From contig CAZWKQ010000020.1 in assembly GCA_964634005.1 (NCBI GenBank), forward strand, positions 1 through 36,760: DNA of 36,760 nucleotides, given 5' to 3'. Positions 26,180 to 34,296 of this stretch are shown piece by piece. The DNA is from CAZWKQ01 sp964634005. Lineage in GTDB: Bacteria; Bacteroidota; Bacteroidia; Bacteroidales; JACABE01. The translations under genes were made by a program, and so were the position numbers. Under the pieces are notes generated by a model, which was not told the DNA's origin, ran no database searches, and saw only the letters and a program-made list of their open reading frames with translations. Positions within the stretch are counted from its first letter, which is position 1; every line of letters starts with the position of its first letter.

Positions 26180-27769
26180 TTATTTATAAAATTCAACTAT
26201 TACCTTTGTTCCTTTATCAACTTCACTTTCTATTTTAATATTACCTTTATGCAATTCAGCTATTTTTTGGGCTATTGTAAGCCCTAAACCCGTTCCAGTT
26301 GTATTTTTGTTTCCTGTTTTCTCAAATGGTTCTAATACAAGTGTTTCGTATTTTTTTTCAAAACCTGTTCCATTGTCTTTAATAATCAATTGGATTGTTT
26401 TGCCCTCTTTTTTACTTAATATTTCGATTTTACATTTCGAATTTTCTTTCGCAAATTTAACGCTATTATCAATAATATTTTCAAGAAGTTGTTTAATTAA
26501 TTGTTTTTCGCCTTCAATATTTATTAACGAGTTGATTTTAAATTCAATATTTTCGTTGCTTTTATATTTTTCCTTTATTTCGGAAATTATTTCGTTTAAA
26601 TCAACCTTTTGTTTATCAATATTCTTTTTCCTGACAACTTCCGTATATTTTAACATTGCATTTAGCAAAGTTCGCATATAATCAACCAATTGGGGTATCT
26701 TTACGAAAGCCTCATTATTACCTTCGGTTTCGCTTTTCGATTTTTTTTGTAAAATATCGGAGAATATTGCAATTTTTCTGAGTGGTTCTTGCAGGTGATG
26801 CGATATACTGAATGTTATTTTTTCTAGTTCTTTATTTCTCTGTATTAAAGCTGCTTCGTTTTTTTTGAGAGTATTTATCAGTATCTGGAAAATAAAAATT
26901 ATCATCAAAAAGAAGAAAATGGTGAAAAAACTTATTAATCCTATTTTTTTATAAACTACATCGTATAGTGCCGATTTTTTTTCCGAAAACAATACTCCAT
27001 ATTTTATTCCGAATATTTTTATAGGATATATGGAACTTATTACCTTTTGTTTCTCTTTTTTTAGTATAATGCTTTGATGAATAACACTTTCTAAATTGTT
27101 TTCGATATTGTGTTTAATGGTGTTTATATCAGAAAACTCAATACTTTGATACTTATAATTCGAATATATAATTCGGCCTTTATAGTCTAATAGAGATTGA
27201 AAATTATATTCATCAACGTGGTATTGTTTTAAAATGTTTTCAGTAAATAATTTTAAATCAAGTTTTAAATAGATATTTGCAATTGTATTTTTTTCTCTTT
27301 TTAATGTAGTGATAAAATGAATTATATTGGAATCGACTTTTTCGACACTATCAATTTCAATTAGATTTATTTGGTTGTTTTTCGATATTTTTTTAGAGAA
27401 ATAATTTTCGGTATTACCGGTAAATTGAAGATAATTACCAAAATTATCATTTATTGTAATTTCGGTTAAAAGGTCGTTATACTTAATAAAAAATTGCCTT
27501 ATTTTTTTTATTGCCTCATTTTGAGTTGGTTGTTTATTGAACAGTATTTCGAAATCTTCCTTGGTAAAGTAAAATTTAAGATCGTTTCTAAGGTCCGATA
27601 TTTTTTCTTCTATAAGATTTCCGCATATTTTAGATTGTCGTGCAAGGTCGTTGCTATGATTGATAATTTGCTGGTTATAATAGCTTCTGTAGTACAAAAA
27701 ATTAAATATAATTACAATTAGTGTTGTAATTGTAATATAGAACTTAATATTTTTATAAAGACTATTCAT
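26180..27769 (-). CDS. Membrane sensor histidine kinase (HisKA-HATPase)
   Basis: A 529-aa kinase with two membrane segments: TM1 at ~9-27 (FYITITTLIVIIFNFLYY) and TM2 at ~275-297 (IGLISFFTIFFFLMIIFIF). The ~245-residue extracytoplasmic region between them is likely a Cache-type sensor (LDYKGRIIYSN pattern), although it is too diverged for me to name. A short coiled coil leads to HisKA with His324 in SISHHLQEPLRKI, then HATPase with LLENIIDNSVKFAKE, IKDNGTGFE and TGTGLGLTIAQKI. The H-box has SHH where the family usually has SHD; the phosphoacceptor His is kept. No PAS or receiver. It is 12 bp after the Cache lipoprotein gene and 13 bp before the receiver gene, suggesting the lipoprotein is its sensory partner. 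Confidence 0.92.
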   Translation of the reverse strand: MNSLYKNIKFYITITTLIVIIFNFLYYRSYYNQQIINHSNDLARQSKICGNLIEEKISDLRNDLKFYFTKEDFEILFNKQPTQNEAIKKIRQFFIKYNDLLTEITINDNFGNYLQFTGNTENYFSKKISKNNQINLIEIDSVEKVDSNIIHFITTLKREKNTIANIYLKLDLKLFTENILKQYHVDEYNFQSLLDYKGRIIYSNYKYQSIEFSDINTIKHNIENNLESVIHQSIILKKEKQKVISSIYPIKIFGIKYGVLFSEKKSALYDVVYKKIGLISFFTIFFFLMIIFIFQILINTLKKNEAALIQRNKELEKITFSISHHLQEPLRKIAIFSDILQKKSKSETEGNNEAFVKIPQLVDYMRTLLNAMLKYTEVVRKKNIDKQKVDLNEIISEIKEKYKSNENIEFKINSLINIEGEKQLIKQLLENIIDNSVKFAKENSKCKIEILSKKEGKTIQLIIKDNGTGFEKKYETLVLEPFEKTGNKNTTGTGLGLTIAQKIAELHKGNIKIESEVDKGTKVIVEFYK

Positions 27770-27781
27770 CAGATAATAAAA

Positions 27782-28786
27782 CTATTTTTTAGCAACTTTA
27801 ATCAGATACCAGTCTAATTCCTGTATTTTTGAAACAAAGACTTCGTAATTTGTATTATCTACCGAGAATTCTTCATTTACAGAGTTGTTTTTAACAATGT
27901 TTTCAAAAGCTGTTCTAATACTTTTATTTTTGTTATTCAGCAGATTATAGTCTTCTTTTTTAAATGTGTTTTGTTTAATTGTTTCAAAATATTTGTGATT
28001 TGTAAGAGGTGGCAGGTTTAGTCTGTTTATTGTCATTTCATTGGCGCTTACAATAGTTCCGGTTCCGTCGATAATTATAATATCTTCATTGTCGTTTTTG
28101 AAGTATTTGTCTGTTAGCAGGGTTATTGTAACATCAATACCAGGAACGCCCATAAGTTTGTCTCTGTGATATACCGGAGCTATTGCCGATACCATCCAAC
28201 CTCTGCCGGCAGGGTCAACATAAGGTTCGTTTACCCAAACTGCTTTTTTTGAAGGATTGTGTTTTTCATCGGCAAGAAAATAAAAGTTAAAATCGGGAAT
28301 ATGAAGCTTGGGTTCATATTGAGTTAATACATCTATAAATGGGTAAATTCTGTTATAATTGTAGCAATCGTTATAATATACCTGAGCAACTTCTGGGAAT
28401 TTAGCCATAATATCTATAAAAACCGAATCTAATGGCTCGGTAAAGCAAACTATTTTTCTTATAGTATCGTTTATTGGTATAAAACCTGAAACATATACTG
28501 CCGACTTCCCGTCGTCACGTGTTTTGTAAAGAACTCCGTCTTTCGAAACAGCATAAATCGATTTGTCTTTACATTTATATTTATCCTGATTTTCATATAG
28601 TTGTTCAGTAAATTTAGCGAGTTCAAATACTTTTTCTCTTATTGGGGCGAAATCGTTGCTGATTTTAAGTGAAAGCTCGTCGAGTTGCTTAATAATTGAG
28701 GCTTTCCTTTCATTATCGTTGTTGTTTTTACAACTATTGAATACAACTATCAGTATTATTGCTAAAAGATTGAAGATTTTTTTCAT
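27782..28786 (-). CDS. Cache-domain (PDC sensor) lipoprotein
   Basis: A 334-aa lipoprotein with lipobox ending FNSC (Cys19). Residues ~30-330 look like a stand-alone double Cache/PDC sensor fold, the type normally placed outside the membrane in chemoreceptors and kinases: an N-terminal helix (~28-65), then YAVSKDGVLYKTRD, VNEPYVDPAGRGWMVSAIAP, VYHRDKLMGVPGIDVTI and EDIIIIDGTGTIVSANEM, ending in LDWYLIKVAKK. The GRGWMVS...PGIDVTI order is the part that contacts ligand in Cache domains. It carries no signalling domain of its own, so it is probably a ligand-binding accessory that reports to the kinase encoded 12 bp downstream or 18 bp upstream. The lipid anchor would place it in the periplasm. 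The ligand is unknown. Confidence 0.82.
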   Translation of the reverse strand: MKKIFNLLAIILIVVFNSCKNNNDNERKASIIKQLDELSLKISNDFAPIREKVFELAKFTEQLYENQDKYKCKDKSIYAVSKDGVLYKTRDDGKSAVYVSGFIPINDTIRKIVCFTEPLDSVFIDIMAKFPEVAQVYYNDCYNYNRIYPFIDVLTQYEPKLHIPDFNFYFLADEKHNPSKKAVWVNEPYVDPAGRGWMVSAIAPVYHRDKLMGVPGIDVTITLLTDKYFKNDNEDIIIIDGTGTIVSANEMTINRLNLPPLTNHKYFETIKQNTFKKEDYNLLNNKNKSIRTAFENIVKNNSVNEEFSVDNTNYEVFVSKIQELDWYLIKVAKK

Positions 28787-28804
28787 ATTGTTTGTTTTTT
28801 ATGT

Positions 28805-31387
28805 TTATTGACTATTTTGTTTTATAGGTAATTTAATGATAAATTTACTGCCTTTACCTGCTTCGCTTTCAATATCAATGATTCCTTTGTGCCTGTCGAT
28901 AATTTTTTTGCAAATTGCAAGCCCAATTCCGCTGCCTTCGTATTCGCCTTTGCCGTGTAAGCGTTGGAAGGGCTGGAATATTAAATCTTTGTACTGTAAA
29001 TCAATCCCGATACCATTATCCTGAATTGTAATTTCAATATTATCGTCCTTCAAACTGTGAAAAATGATTATTTCAGGAATGTTATCTGAAGGCTGATATT
29101 TTATGGCATTGCTTATTAAATTCGAAAATAGCTGATTAAGTTGGTTTTCGTCGGCTTCAATAATTGGAAACGAGCCGTTAATATTTATTTTAGCTTTCTT
29201 TTTTTCAATCATAAGCTCTAAATCGCTCAATACATTTTCAAATATCTTGTCTAATTCAACTGTGGAAAAAGGGCTTGCTTTTGTCGAAACTCTTGAAAAA
29301 GTGAGTAAATCGTTAATCATTTTTTGCATTCTTTCGGCTGCCGACGACATTCTGTTGATATACTCTTTACCTGTTTCATCAATAACATCATAATATTTTG
29401 CTTTGAGTCTTTCGCTGAATGCCGTTACTTTTCGTAATGGTTCCTGCAAGTCGTGTGAGGCTATATAAGCAAATTGCTCAAGATCTCTGTTCGATCGCTT
29501 TAGTTCTTCCGAAAATTGTGCTAACTCGGTTTCGGAAGCCTTAGTTTTAGTTATATCAATCATAGTTCCGACTAAACCGGTAACTTCTCCGTAACTATCG
29601 AAAAACAACTTTCTATTTGTTAGTATCCATATATTTTCACCGTTATTATTCAAATCAATATTTTCTTCGTTGGTATATGACAATTCTTTGTTTAAAATCA
29701 TATTGTTTTCCAATTCGAAATATTTTTTTGCAATTTCATTGGGGAACAAATCAAGGTCAGTTTTTCCGATTATTTCATCGCTGTTTTTATTGAGCATATT
29801 TGCAAATGCATCATTTATAGCTATATACCTAAGCTTTTTGTCTTTTAGAAAAATATTTGCGGGAACAGATGATAATAGAGCATTTATTTGATTTATTTTT
29901 TGTATAAGTTGTTCTTCGGCTTTTTTATTCTCTGTTATATCGTTTATAACAATTAAAATTTGTTTCTGACGGTTGATTTCAATAATGTCGGCATTAAAAT
30001 TGGCTATGATTTTACTTCCCGATTTATGTCTTAATTCTACTTCAAAATTCTTAATATTCCCTTCTTGAGATAATCTTTCATTTATCTTGTGTTGCTGATA
30101 AGGGTTATAAAAAAACAAAAGTTCATCTATAGTTTTGCCTACCAAGTCTAATGCTTCGTAACCGAAAGTTTTACAAAATGCGTCGTTGATATCAATAATG
30201 GTATTAATATCAATTTCGGTAATAATCATAGGCGAAGGGTTTGAAGTAAAAACTACTTCAAATTTTTCCTCATATTTTTTTATTTCCGAAATATCTTTTG
30301 CAATAAGGAAATCAACTTCAAAATCATCCCATTTACCGTTTTTAATTTTAGCCTCGAGATATATGGTATTTCCTTTTTTGGTTAATAATGGGAATGAAAA
30401 TAGGTTTTTATTATTATCAATATTTTTTAATTCGTTTATTTTATCGACAAGGTCGAATTTGAAAAAGTCCGATTGAAGTTCTTTTATATTTTTACCGATG
30501 AGTTCTTCGTATTTATATTCGGTTAAGTTGAGTGTGGCGGCATTTACTTCAATTATTTTTCCATTATTGTCGAAAACAATTATTATTTCATCAGTATTAT
30601 TGAAAAATGTGTGAAAGTTTGTTTCAGACTTTTTTAGTTCCGATGTTTTTTCTATCAGATTGTTTCTTAAATTTTCCTGACTGAGTTTCAATTCTTTTTC
30701 CAGCAGTTTTCGGGTTTCAATTTCTTTTTTAAGTTCTTTATTTATTTTTCTGTTTTGTAAAAAAGAGATTAAGAAGAAGGCTGCTGTAAGTATAAATATT
30801 ATTGCAATATCAATAAGAAAATTGAATAAATCAATTGCTAGTAATTTGTTGAAATTATTGAGGTCGATATCGGCGCAACTGTAATAAATATTTCCTGATG
30901 GCGATTTTTTGGGAACAATAACTGTCTTGTATTTTCCCCATCTGTCGCTGTTTATCAGGAAACTGATTTTAAGCGTTTTTAAAGAGTCTTTAAAAGCTTG
31001 ACAAACATCGTTGTATTCTTCGAAGTAATGAACGGCTTTGTTGTTTTCTATCTCCTCATTTGTGGCACTTGAAGAAGTAATATACAAAGAACCGTTTTTA
31101 TTTATAACGGTATAAATATATTTTAAGCCCCAAATATTATTTAATTCAGAAAGCAGCTTAATATTTACCGAATCTTCTTCAAAGGAAATACTGCCTTTTT
31201 CGGTTGCTCTGTCGTGAAAATCGTCTTTTAAAATTAATGGAACAGTATTGGCAGCGTTAAGTAAACGATTGTCTATATTTTGTATGCTTAGTACCTTATT
31301 TTTATTGTATTTGCTAACCGAAATGGATACAATAATCAATAAAATAAAAACACCAAATATTACAAATGACAGTTTATTAATTTTCAT
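28805..31387 (-). CDS. Membrane-bound PAS histidine kinase, three PAS domains
   Basis: An 860-aa sensor kinase. TM1 is at ~7-25, an extracytoplasmic sensor (~26-185, Cache-like with YIYTVINKNGSLYITSSS and a conserved-looking SPSGNIYYSCADID), and TM2 at ~189-214. A coiled coil (~215-250) leads to three PAS domains starting near 255 (FNNTDEIIIVFDNNGKIIEV), 374 (FTSNPSPMIITEIDINTIID) and 499 (SSVPANIFLKDKKLRYIAIN). HisKA has His645 in ASHDLQEPLRKVTAFSERL, and the HATPase (~745-855) has LFSNLISNAIKYQ, IQDNGIGIDLQYKD and EGSGIGLAICKKI. All catalytic boxes are intact. It lies 18 bp before the Cache lipoprotein and 47 bp after the GH57 gene, the first signalling gene in the run. Signal unknown. Confidence 0.94.
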   Translation of the reverse strand: MKINKLSFVIFGVFILLIIVSISVSKYNKNKVLSIQNIDNRLLNAANTVPLILKDDFHDRATEKGSISFEEDSVNIKLLSELNNIWGLKYIYTVINKNGSLYITSSSATNEEIENNKAVHYFEEYNDVCQAFKDSLKTLKISFLINSDRWGKYKTVIVPKKSPSGNIYYSCADIDLNNFNKLLAIDLFNFLIDIAIIFILTAAFFLISFLQNRKINKELKKEIETRKLLEKELKLSQENLRNNLIEKTSELKKSETNFHTFFNNTDEIIIVFDNNGKIIEVNAATLNLTEYKYEELIGKNIKELQSDFFKFDLVDKINELKNIDNNKNLFSFPLLTKKGNTIYLEAKIKNGKWDDFEVDFLIAKDISEIKKYEEKFEVVFTSNPSPMIITEIDINTIIDINDAFCKTFGYEALDLVGKTIDELLFFYNPYQQHKINERLSQEGNIKNFEVELRHKSGSKIIANFNADIIEINRQKQILIVINDITENKKAEEQLIQKINQINALLSSVPANIFLKDKKLRYIAINDAFANMLNKNSDEIIGKTDLDLFPNEIAKKYFELENNMILNKELSYTNEENIDLNNNGENIWILTNRKLFFDSYGEVTGLVGTMIDITKTKASETELAQFSEELKRSNRDLEQFAYIASHDLQEPLRKVTAFSERLKAKYYDVIDETGKEYINRMSSAAERMQKMINDLLTFSRVSTKASPFSTVELDKIFENVLSDLELMIEKKKAKININGSFPIIEADENQLNQLFSNLISNAIKYQPSDNIPEIIIFHSLKDDNIEITIQDNGIGIDLQYKDLIFQPFQRLHGKGEYEGSGIGLAICKKIIDRHKGIIDIESEAGKGSKFIIKLPIKQNSQ

Positions 31388-31434
31388 TTTAATATTTTAA
31401 GTTATAAAATTAACAAAAAGAAAATTTCAGGAAA

Positions 31435-32934
31435 TTATTGATTAAGCAGCTTCAATAATTCCGATTTTGCCTCGTCAATTTGAGTCTTGTTAATTTTTTC
31501 TTCCATAGTTTTAGTAAATATTTCTAATTGTTTTTTGGTCAAAATCTTAGAAATATCTTCTTTGGTCTTTTTATTTGAATTTCTGAAAGCTGTCGAAAAT
31601 TTCTGAATACCCGTTTTGCTTATTATTTTCTTTTGCTCTTTTACATCGAGTTTCAAGAAATCGTTTAAGCCTTTTTGTTTTGCGGGTATTGATGACTTTT
31701 CGATGCTTAGTGTGTCTTCAAAAACAGATTTATCAATATTATGCTTTTCAAGGTATTTATTAACGGTAATTTCAAAGTCGGAAATAACGTTCATATAGTT
31801 TATAAAAGCTTCGTAAGGCGAGCCGTAAGGATTAAAATATTTATGGACATCGCCGTCGGAGAACCATTTAGTACACATATAATAGAAATGGTCGGAAGTT
31901 TGTAGATAACGCCAAACGGCAATAATATTGAAGTTATTGGTAACTTTAACTTTGTTTTCCAAAGCATAAATGGCATCGAAAGCTTCGTCTTGCAAATCGT
32001 TGCCGAGCCAAGCTGTCAGGTCTCTTTCTTCGTCGGCCCAAGAAATAGGGTGGGGGACATGTATAGCAGCTACTGGCTGCAATATGTTCGACAGTTCGCT
32101 CGGGGTATTGAAAGTGAAATTTGAATGCGAAAATACACGTGCAGGCAAAGCTTTCAGAAATTGAAATATTCCTGTTTCAGGCCACTGATGTTCTCCGAAG
32201 GTTTCGTAATCCATAAAAAGGTTTACAACTTCCTGATTTGGGTCTATGGCATTTAACCAATCGACGTATTTTTCGGTAGTTAAAGGCCATTCATTCCAAC
32301 TTCTTTGTGAAAATCTGAATGCTATATCGTCGCTAAGCTGAAAATTTTTAAGAAGTAGTTTAAGCTTAGGGTTAATTGCGTTGCAATACATATAGTTTGG
32401 GCTTTTCCATCCCAAAATGTGTTTTGCTCCTTCGGTAAGCATAGTATTGAATCCCATTTCGGCAACCGTAGCCCCTATATCATCGGAATATATCAACTCT
32501 GTATTTCTGAATGTTACCGGAGTAACGCCAAAAGTGTCTTGAATTTTCTGTTTATGTGCCATTACCTGAGTTATAAACTCTTCTTTGCTTTTTAATGCCG
32601 ATAGCGAATGAGTATATGTTTCGGCAAGGAATTCAACACAACCTGTTTCTGCAAGTCTTTTAAAACTTTCGATAACATCGGGAGTGTATTTTTCGAACTG
32701 GTCTAAAGCAGTTCCTGAAATTGAATAACTTATTTTAAATCTCGAGCCGTACTCTTTTATCAATTCGAGCATGATATTATTGGCAGGAATATAGCATTTA
32801 TCGGCAACTCTACGGGCAATATAGCGGTTTTGAAATTCATCAAAATAATCGTGATTTTTCCCAATATCGAAAAATCGGTAAATCCTTAATCTAAATGGTT
32901 GGTGTACTTGAAAATAGAAACAAATTGACCTCAT
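31435..32934 (-). CDS. Glycoside hydrolase family 57 (alpha-amylase / glucanotransferase type)
   Basis: A 499-aa cytoplasmic GH57 enzyme acting on alpha-glucans. The start at 32934 (MRSICFYFQVHQPFRLRIYR) is preferred: the family begins there, and the Met at 32964 would overlap the previous gene. His11-Gln12-Pro13 is motif 1; Glu146 in FRNTELIYS is the likely nucleophile and Asp242 in NLFMDYETFGEHQ the likely acid. The QTSDHFYYMCTKWFSDGDVH region is also characteristic. The last ~100 residues are a charged helical tail that varies between members. Such genes usually accompany a GT4 synthase in Bacteroidota, as here (22-bp gap), so it probably remodels or debranches stored glucan rather than secreted starch. 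Confidence 0.95.
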   Translation of the reverse strand: MRSICFYFQVHQPFRLRIYRFFDIGKNHDYFDEFQNRYIARRVADKCYIPANNIMLELIKEYGSRFKISYSISGTALDQFEKYTPDVIESFKRLAETGCVEFLAETYTHSLSALKSKEEFITQVMAHKQKIQDTFGVTPVTFRNTELIYSDDIGATVAEMGFNTMLTEGAKHILGWKSPNYMYCNAINPKLKLLLKNFQLSDDIAFRFSQRSWNEWPLTTEKYVDWLNAIDPNQEVVNLFMDYETFGEHQWPETGIFQFLKALPARVFSHSNFTFNTPSELSNILQPVAAIHVPHPISWADEERDLTAWLGNDLQDEAFDAIYALENKVKVTNNFNIIAVWRYLQTSDHFYYMCTKWFSDGDVHKYFNPYGSPYEAFINYMNVISDFEITVNKYLEKHNIDKSVFEDTLSIEKSSIPAKQKGLNDFLKLDVKEQKKIISKTGIQKFSTAFRNSNKKTKEDISKILTKKQLEIFTKTMEEKINKTQIDEAKSELLKLLNQ

Positions 32935-32956
32935 ATCTTTTTTTGATTTATTATGT

Positions 32957-34246
32957 TTAAACAATAACTTTCTGATAAATATCCTTAACTAATTTTGCCG
33001 CGTTGTCCCATTTCATATTGTCAACTTCGGCTCTACCATATTCAGTAAACATTTTCGTCAATGCTTTATAGTGTAATATACCGTAAATAGCATCAGACAT
33101 AGCATCGATATCCCAAAAATCAACTTTAATGGCGTATTTCAATACTTCCGAAACGCCCGATTGTTTCGAGATAATTACCGGTACACTCGAACGCATGGCT
33201 TCAAGCGGTGAAATACCAAAGGGTTCCGATACCGACGGCATAACATATACGTCGCTCATCGAAAATAATCTGTCAACATTATCCGCATCGAGGAAACCCG
33301 TAAAATGGAATTTCTTTGATATACGCAACTGTGCAACTCGTTTTATCATTCTGTTTAGCATATCACCCGAACCTGCCATCACAAATCTGACGTTATTATC
33401 TTTTTGAAGAACTTTATTGGCAGCTTCTACAAAATAATCAGGTCCTTTTTGGAAAGTAACTCTTCCTAAAAATGTTACGATTTTTTCGTCAACCGATTTT
33501 TCTTCATAATGATAATCATTTCTTGTTGTAGGTTCAACAGCATTATGAACGGTAAAAACTTTTTCGGGGGCTATTCCATACCTTTCAATAATTATGTTTC
33601 TTGTAAAATTGCTCACAGATATTATTAAATCGGCATTTTCCATCCCCTGACGTTCGATTTCATAAACATTTTGATTTATATTTTCTCCCGAACGGTCGAA
33701 CTCAGTAGCGTGAACATGTATTATTAAAGGTTTTTTACTAACTTTTTTTGCCGAAATTCCGGCGGGATATGTCAGCCAATCGTGAGCATGAATTACATCG
33801 AAAGTATAGGAGTTTGCTATAGTTGAAGCTACTAAGGCATACCTTTGTACCTCTTCCATCAGATTGCTGCCGTATTTTCCCGAAAATTGATACTTCTGCG
33901 TAAAAACTGATTCGTATGCTTCTGTTTTGGTTTTTTGTGTATGATTAATAATATTAAAAAATTCCTCAGGTGATGCGTAAGGTATTATATTCGAACCTAC
34001 TTCGATATAGGAGATATTCTCCCACAGCTCTTTGTAAATGCTGTTTCTAATGTCAATAGACACATCACTGGCATTAATTAAATTTACAACTTCTTTATTT
34101 TCGTCTCCATAAGCTTTCGGGACGACAAAAATAACTTTCACCCCTTGATTAAGGAGTCCTTTGGTTAACCCAAAGCAAGCAGTGCCAAGACCTCCCGTAA
34201 TATGAGGAGGAAATTCCCATCCAAACATCAACACTTTCATAGGCAA
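32957..34246 (-). CDS. GT4 glycogen synthase-like glycosyltransferase
   Basis: A 429-aa GT-B enzyme of family 4. The N-terminal motif KVLMFGWEFPPHITGGLGTA is typical of the GlgA/MalP-like group that extends alpha-1,4-glucan from a nucleotide-glucose donor. The donor domain starts near VTFLGRVTFQKGPDYFVEAA, with the EX7E motif Glu341...Glu349 in SVSEPFGISPLEAM, followed by SSVPVIISKQSGVSEVLKYA. HAHDWLTYPAGI carries the His pair common in glycogen and starch synthases. Start codon: ATG at 34246 (MPMKVLM) or 34240, both plausible. Found between the GH133 and GH57 genes. It gives this locus a second synthase class besides the GT3 domain of the fusion; the nucleotide donor cannot be read. Confidence 0.9.
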   Translation of the reverse strand: MPMKVLMFGWEFPPHITGGLGTACFGLTKGLLNQGVKVIFVVPKAYGDENKEVVNLINASDVSIDIRNSIYKELWENISYIEVGSNIIPYASPEEFFNIINHTQKTKTEAYESVFTQKYQFSGKYGSNLMEEVQRYALVASTIANSYTFDVIHAHDWLTYPAGISAKKVSKKPLIIHVHATEFDRSGENINQNVYEIERQGMENADLIISVSNFTRNIIIERYGIAPEKVFTVHNAVEPTTRNDYHYEEKSVDEKIVTFLGRVTFQKGPDYFVEAANKVLQKDNNVRFVMAGSGDMLNRMIKRVAQLRISKKFHFTGFLDADNVDRLFSMSDVYVMPSVSEPFGISPLEAMRSSVPVIISKQSGVSEVLKYAIKVDFWDIDAMSDAIYGILHYKALTKMFTEYGRAEVDNMKWDNAAKLVKDIYQKVIV

Positions 34247-34288
34247 TAATTTTTATTTTTCATAAAATTGTTTAAAAAGTTAATATAA

Positions 34289-34296
34289 CAAAGTTA
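34289..34296 (-). promoter_or_regulatory. Possible internal promoter TAACTTTG before the GT4 gene
   Basis: On the minus strand TAACTTTG fits TAnnTTTG, and a TTG 20 nt upstream (34317-34319) could be the -33 element. It lies 43 bp before the GT4 start, overlapping the stop codon of the GH133 gene. If used, it would let the downstream eight genes be transcribed apart from GH133. Confidence 0.35.

Noticed and set aside
26307..26681. Plus-strand ORF of 124 codons opposite the 529-aa kinase
   Set aside because: It is antisense to the HisKA/HATPase region, which has all catalytic boxes; the hydrophobic translation is a by-product of the AT-rich opposite strand.
26180..27769. Loss of kinase function because of SHH instead of SHD in the H-box
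   Set aside because: The phosphoacceptor His324 and all ATP-binding boxes remain; the changed position follows the active His and may only tune activity.
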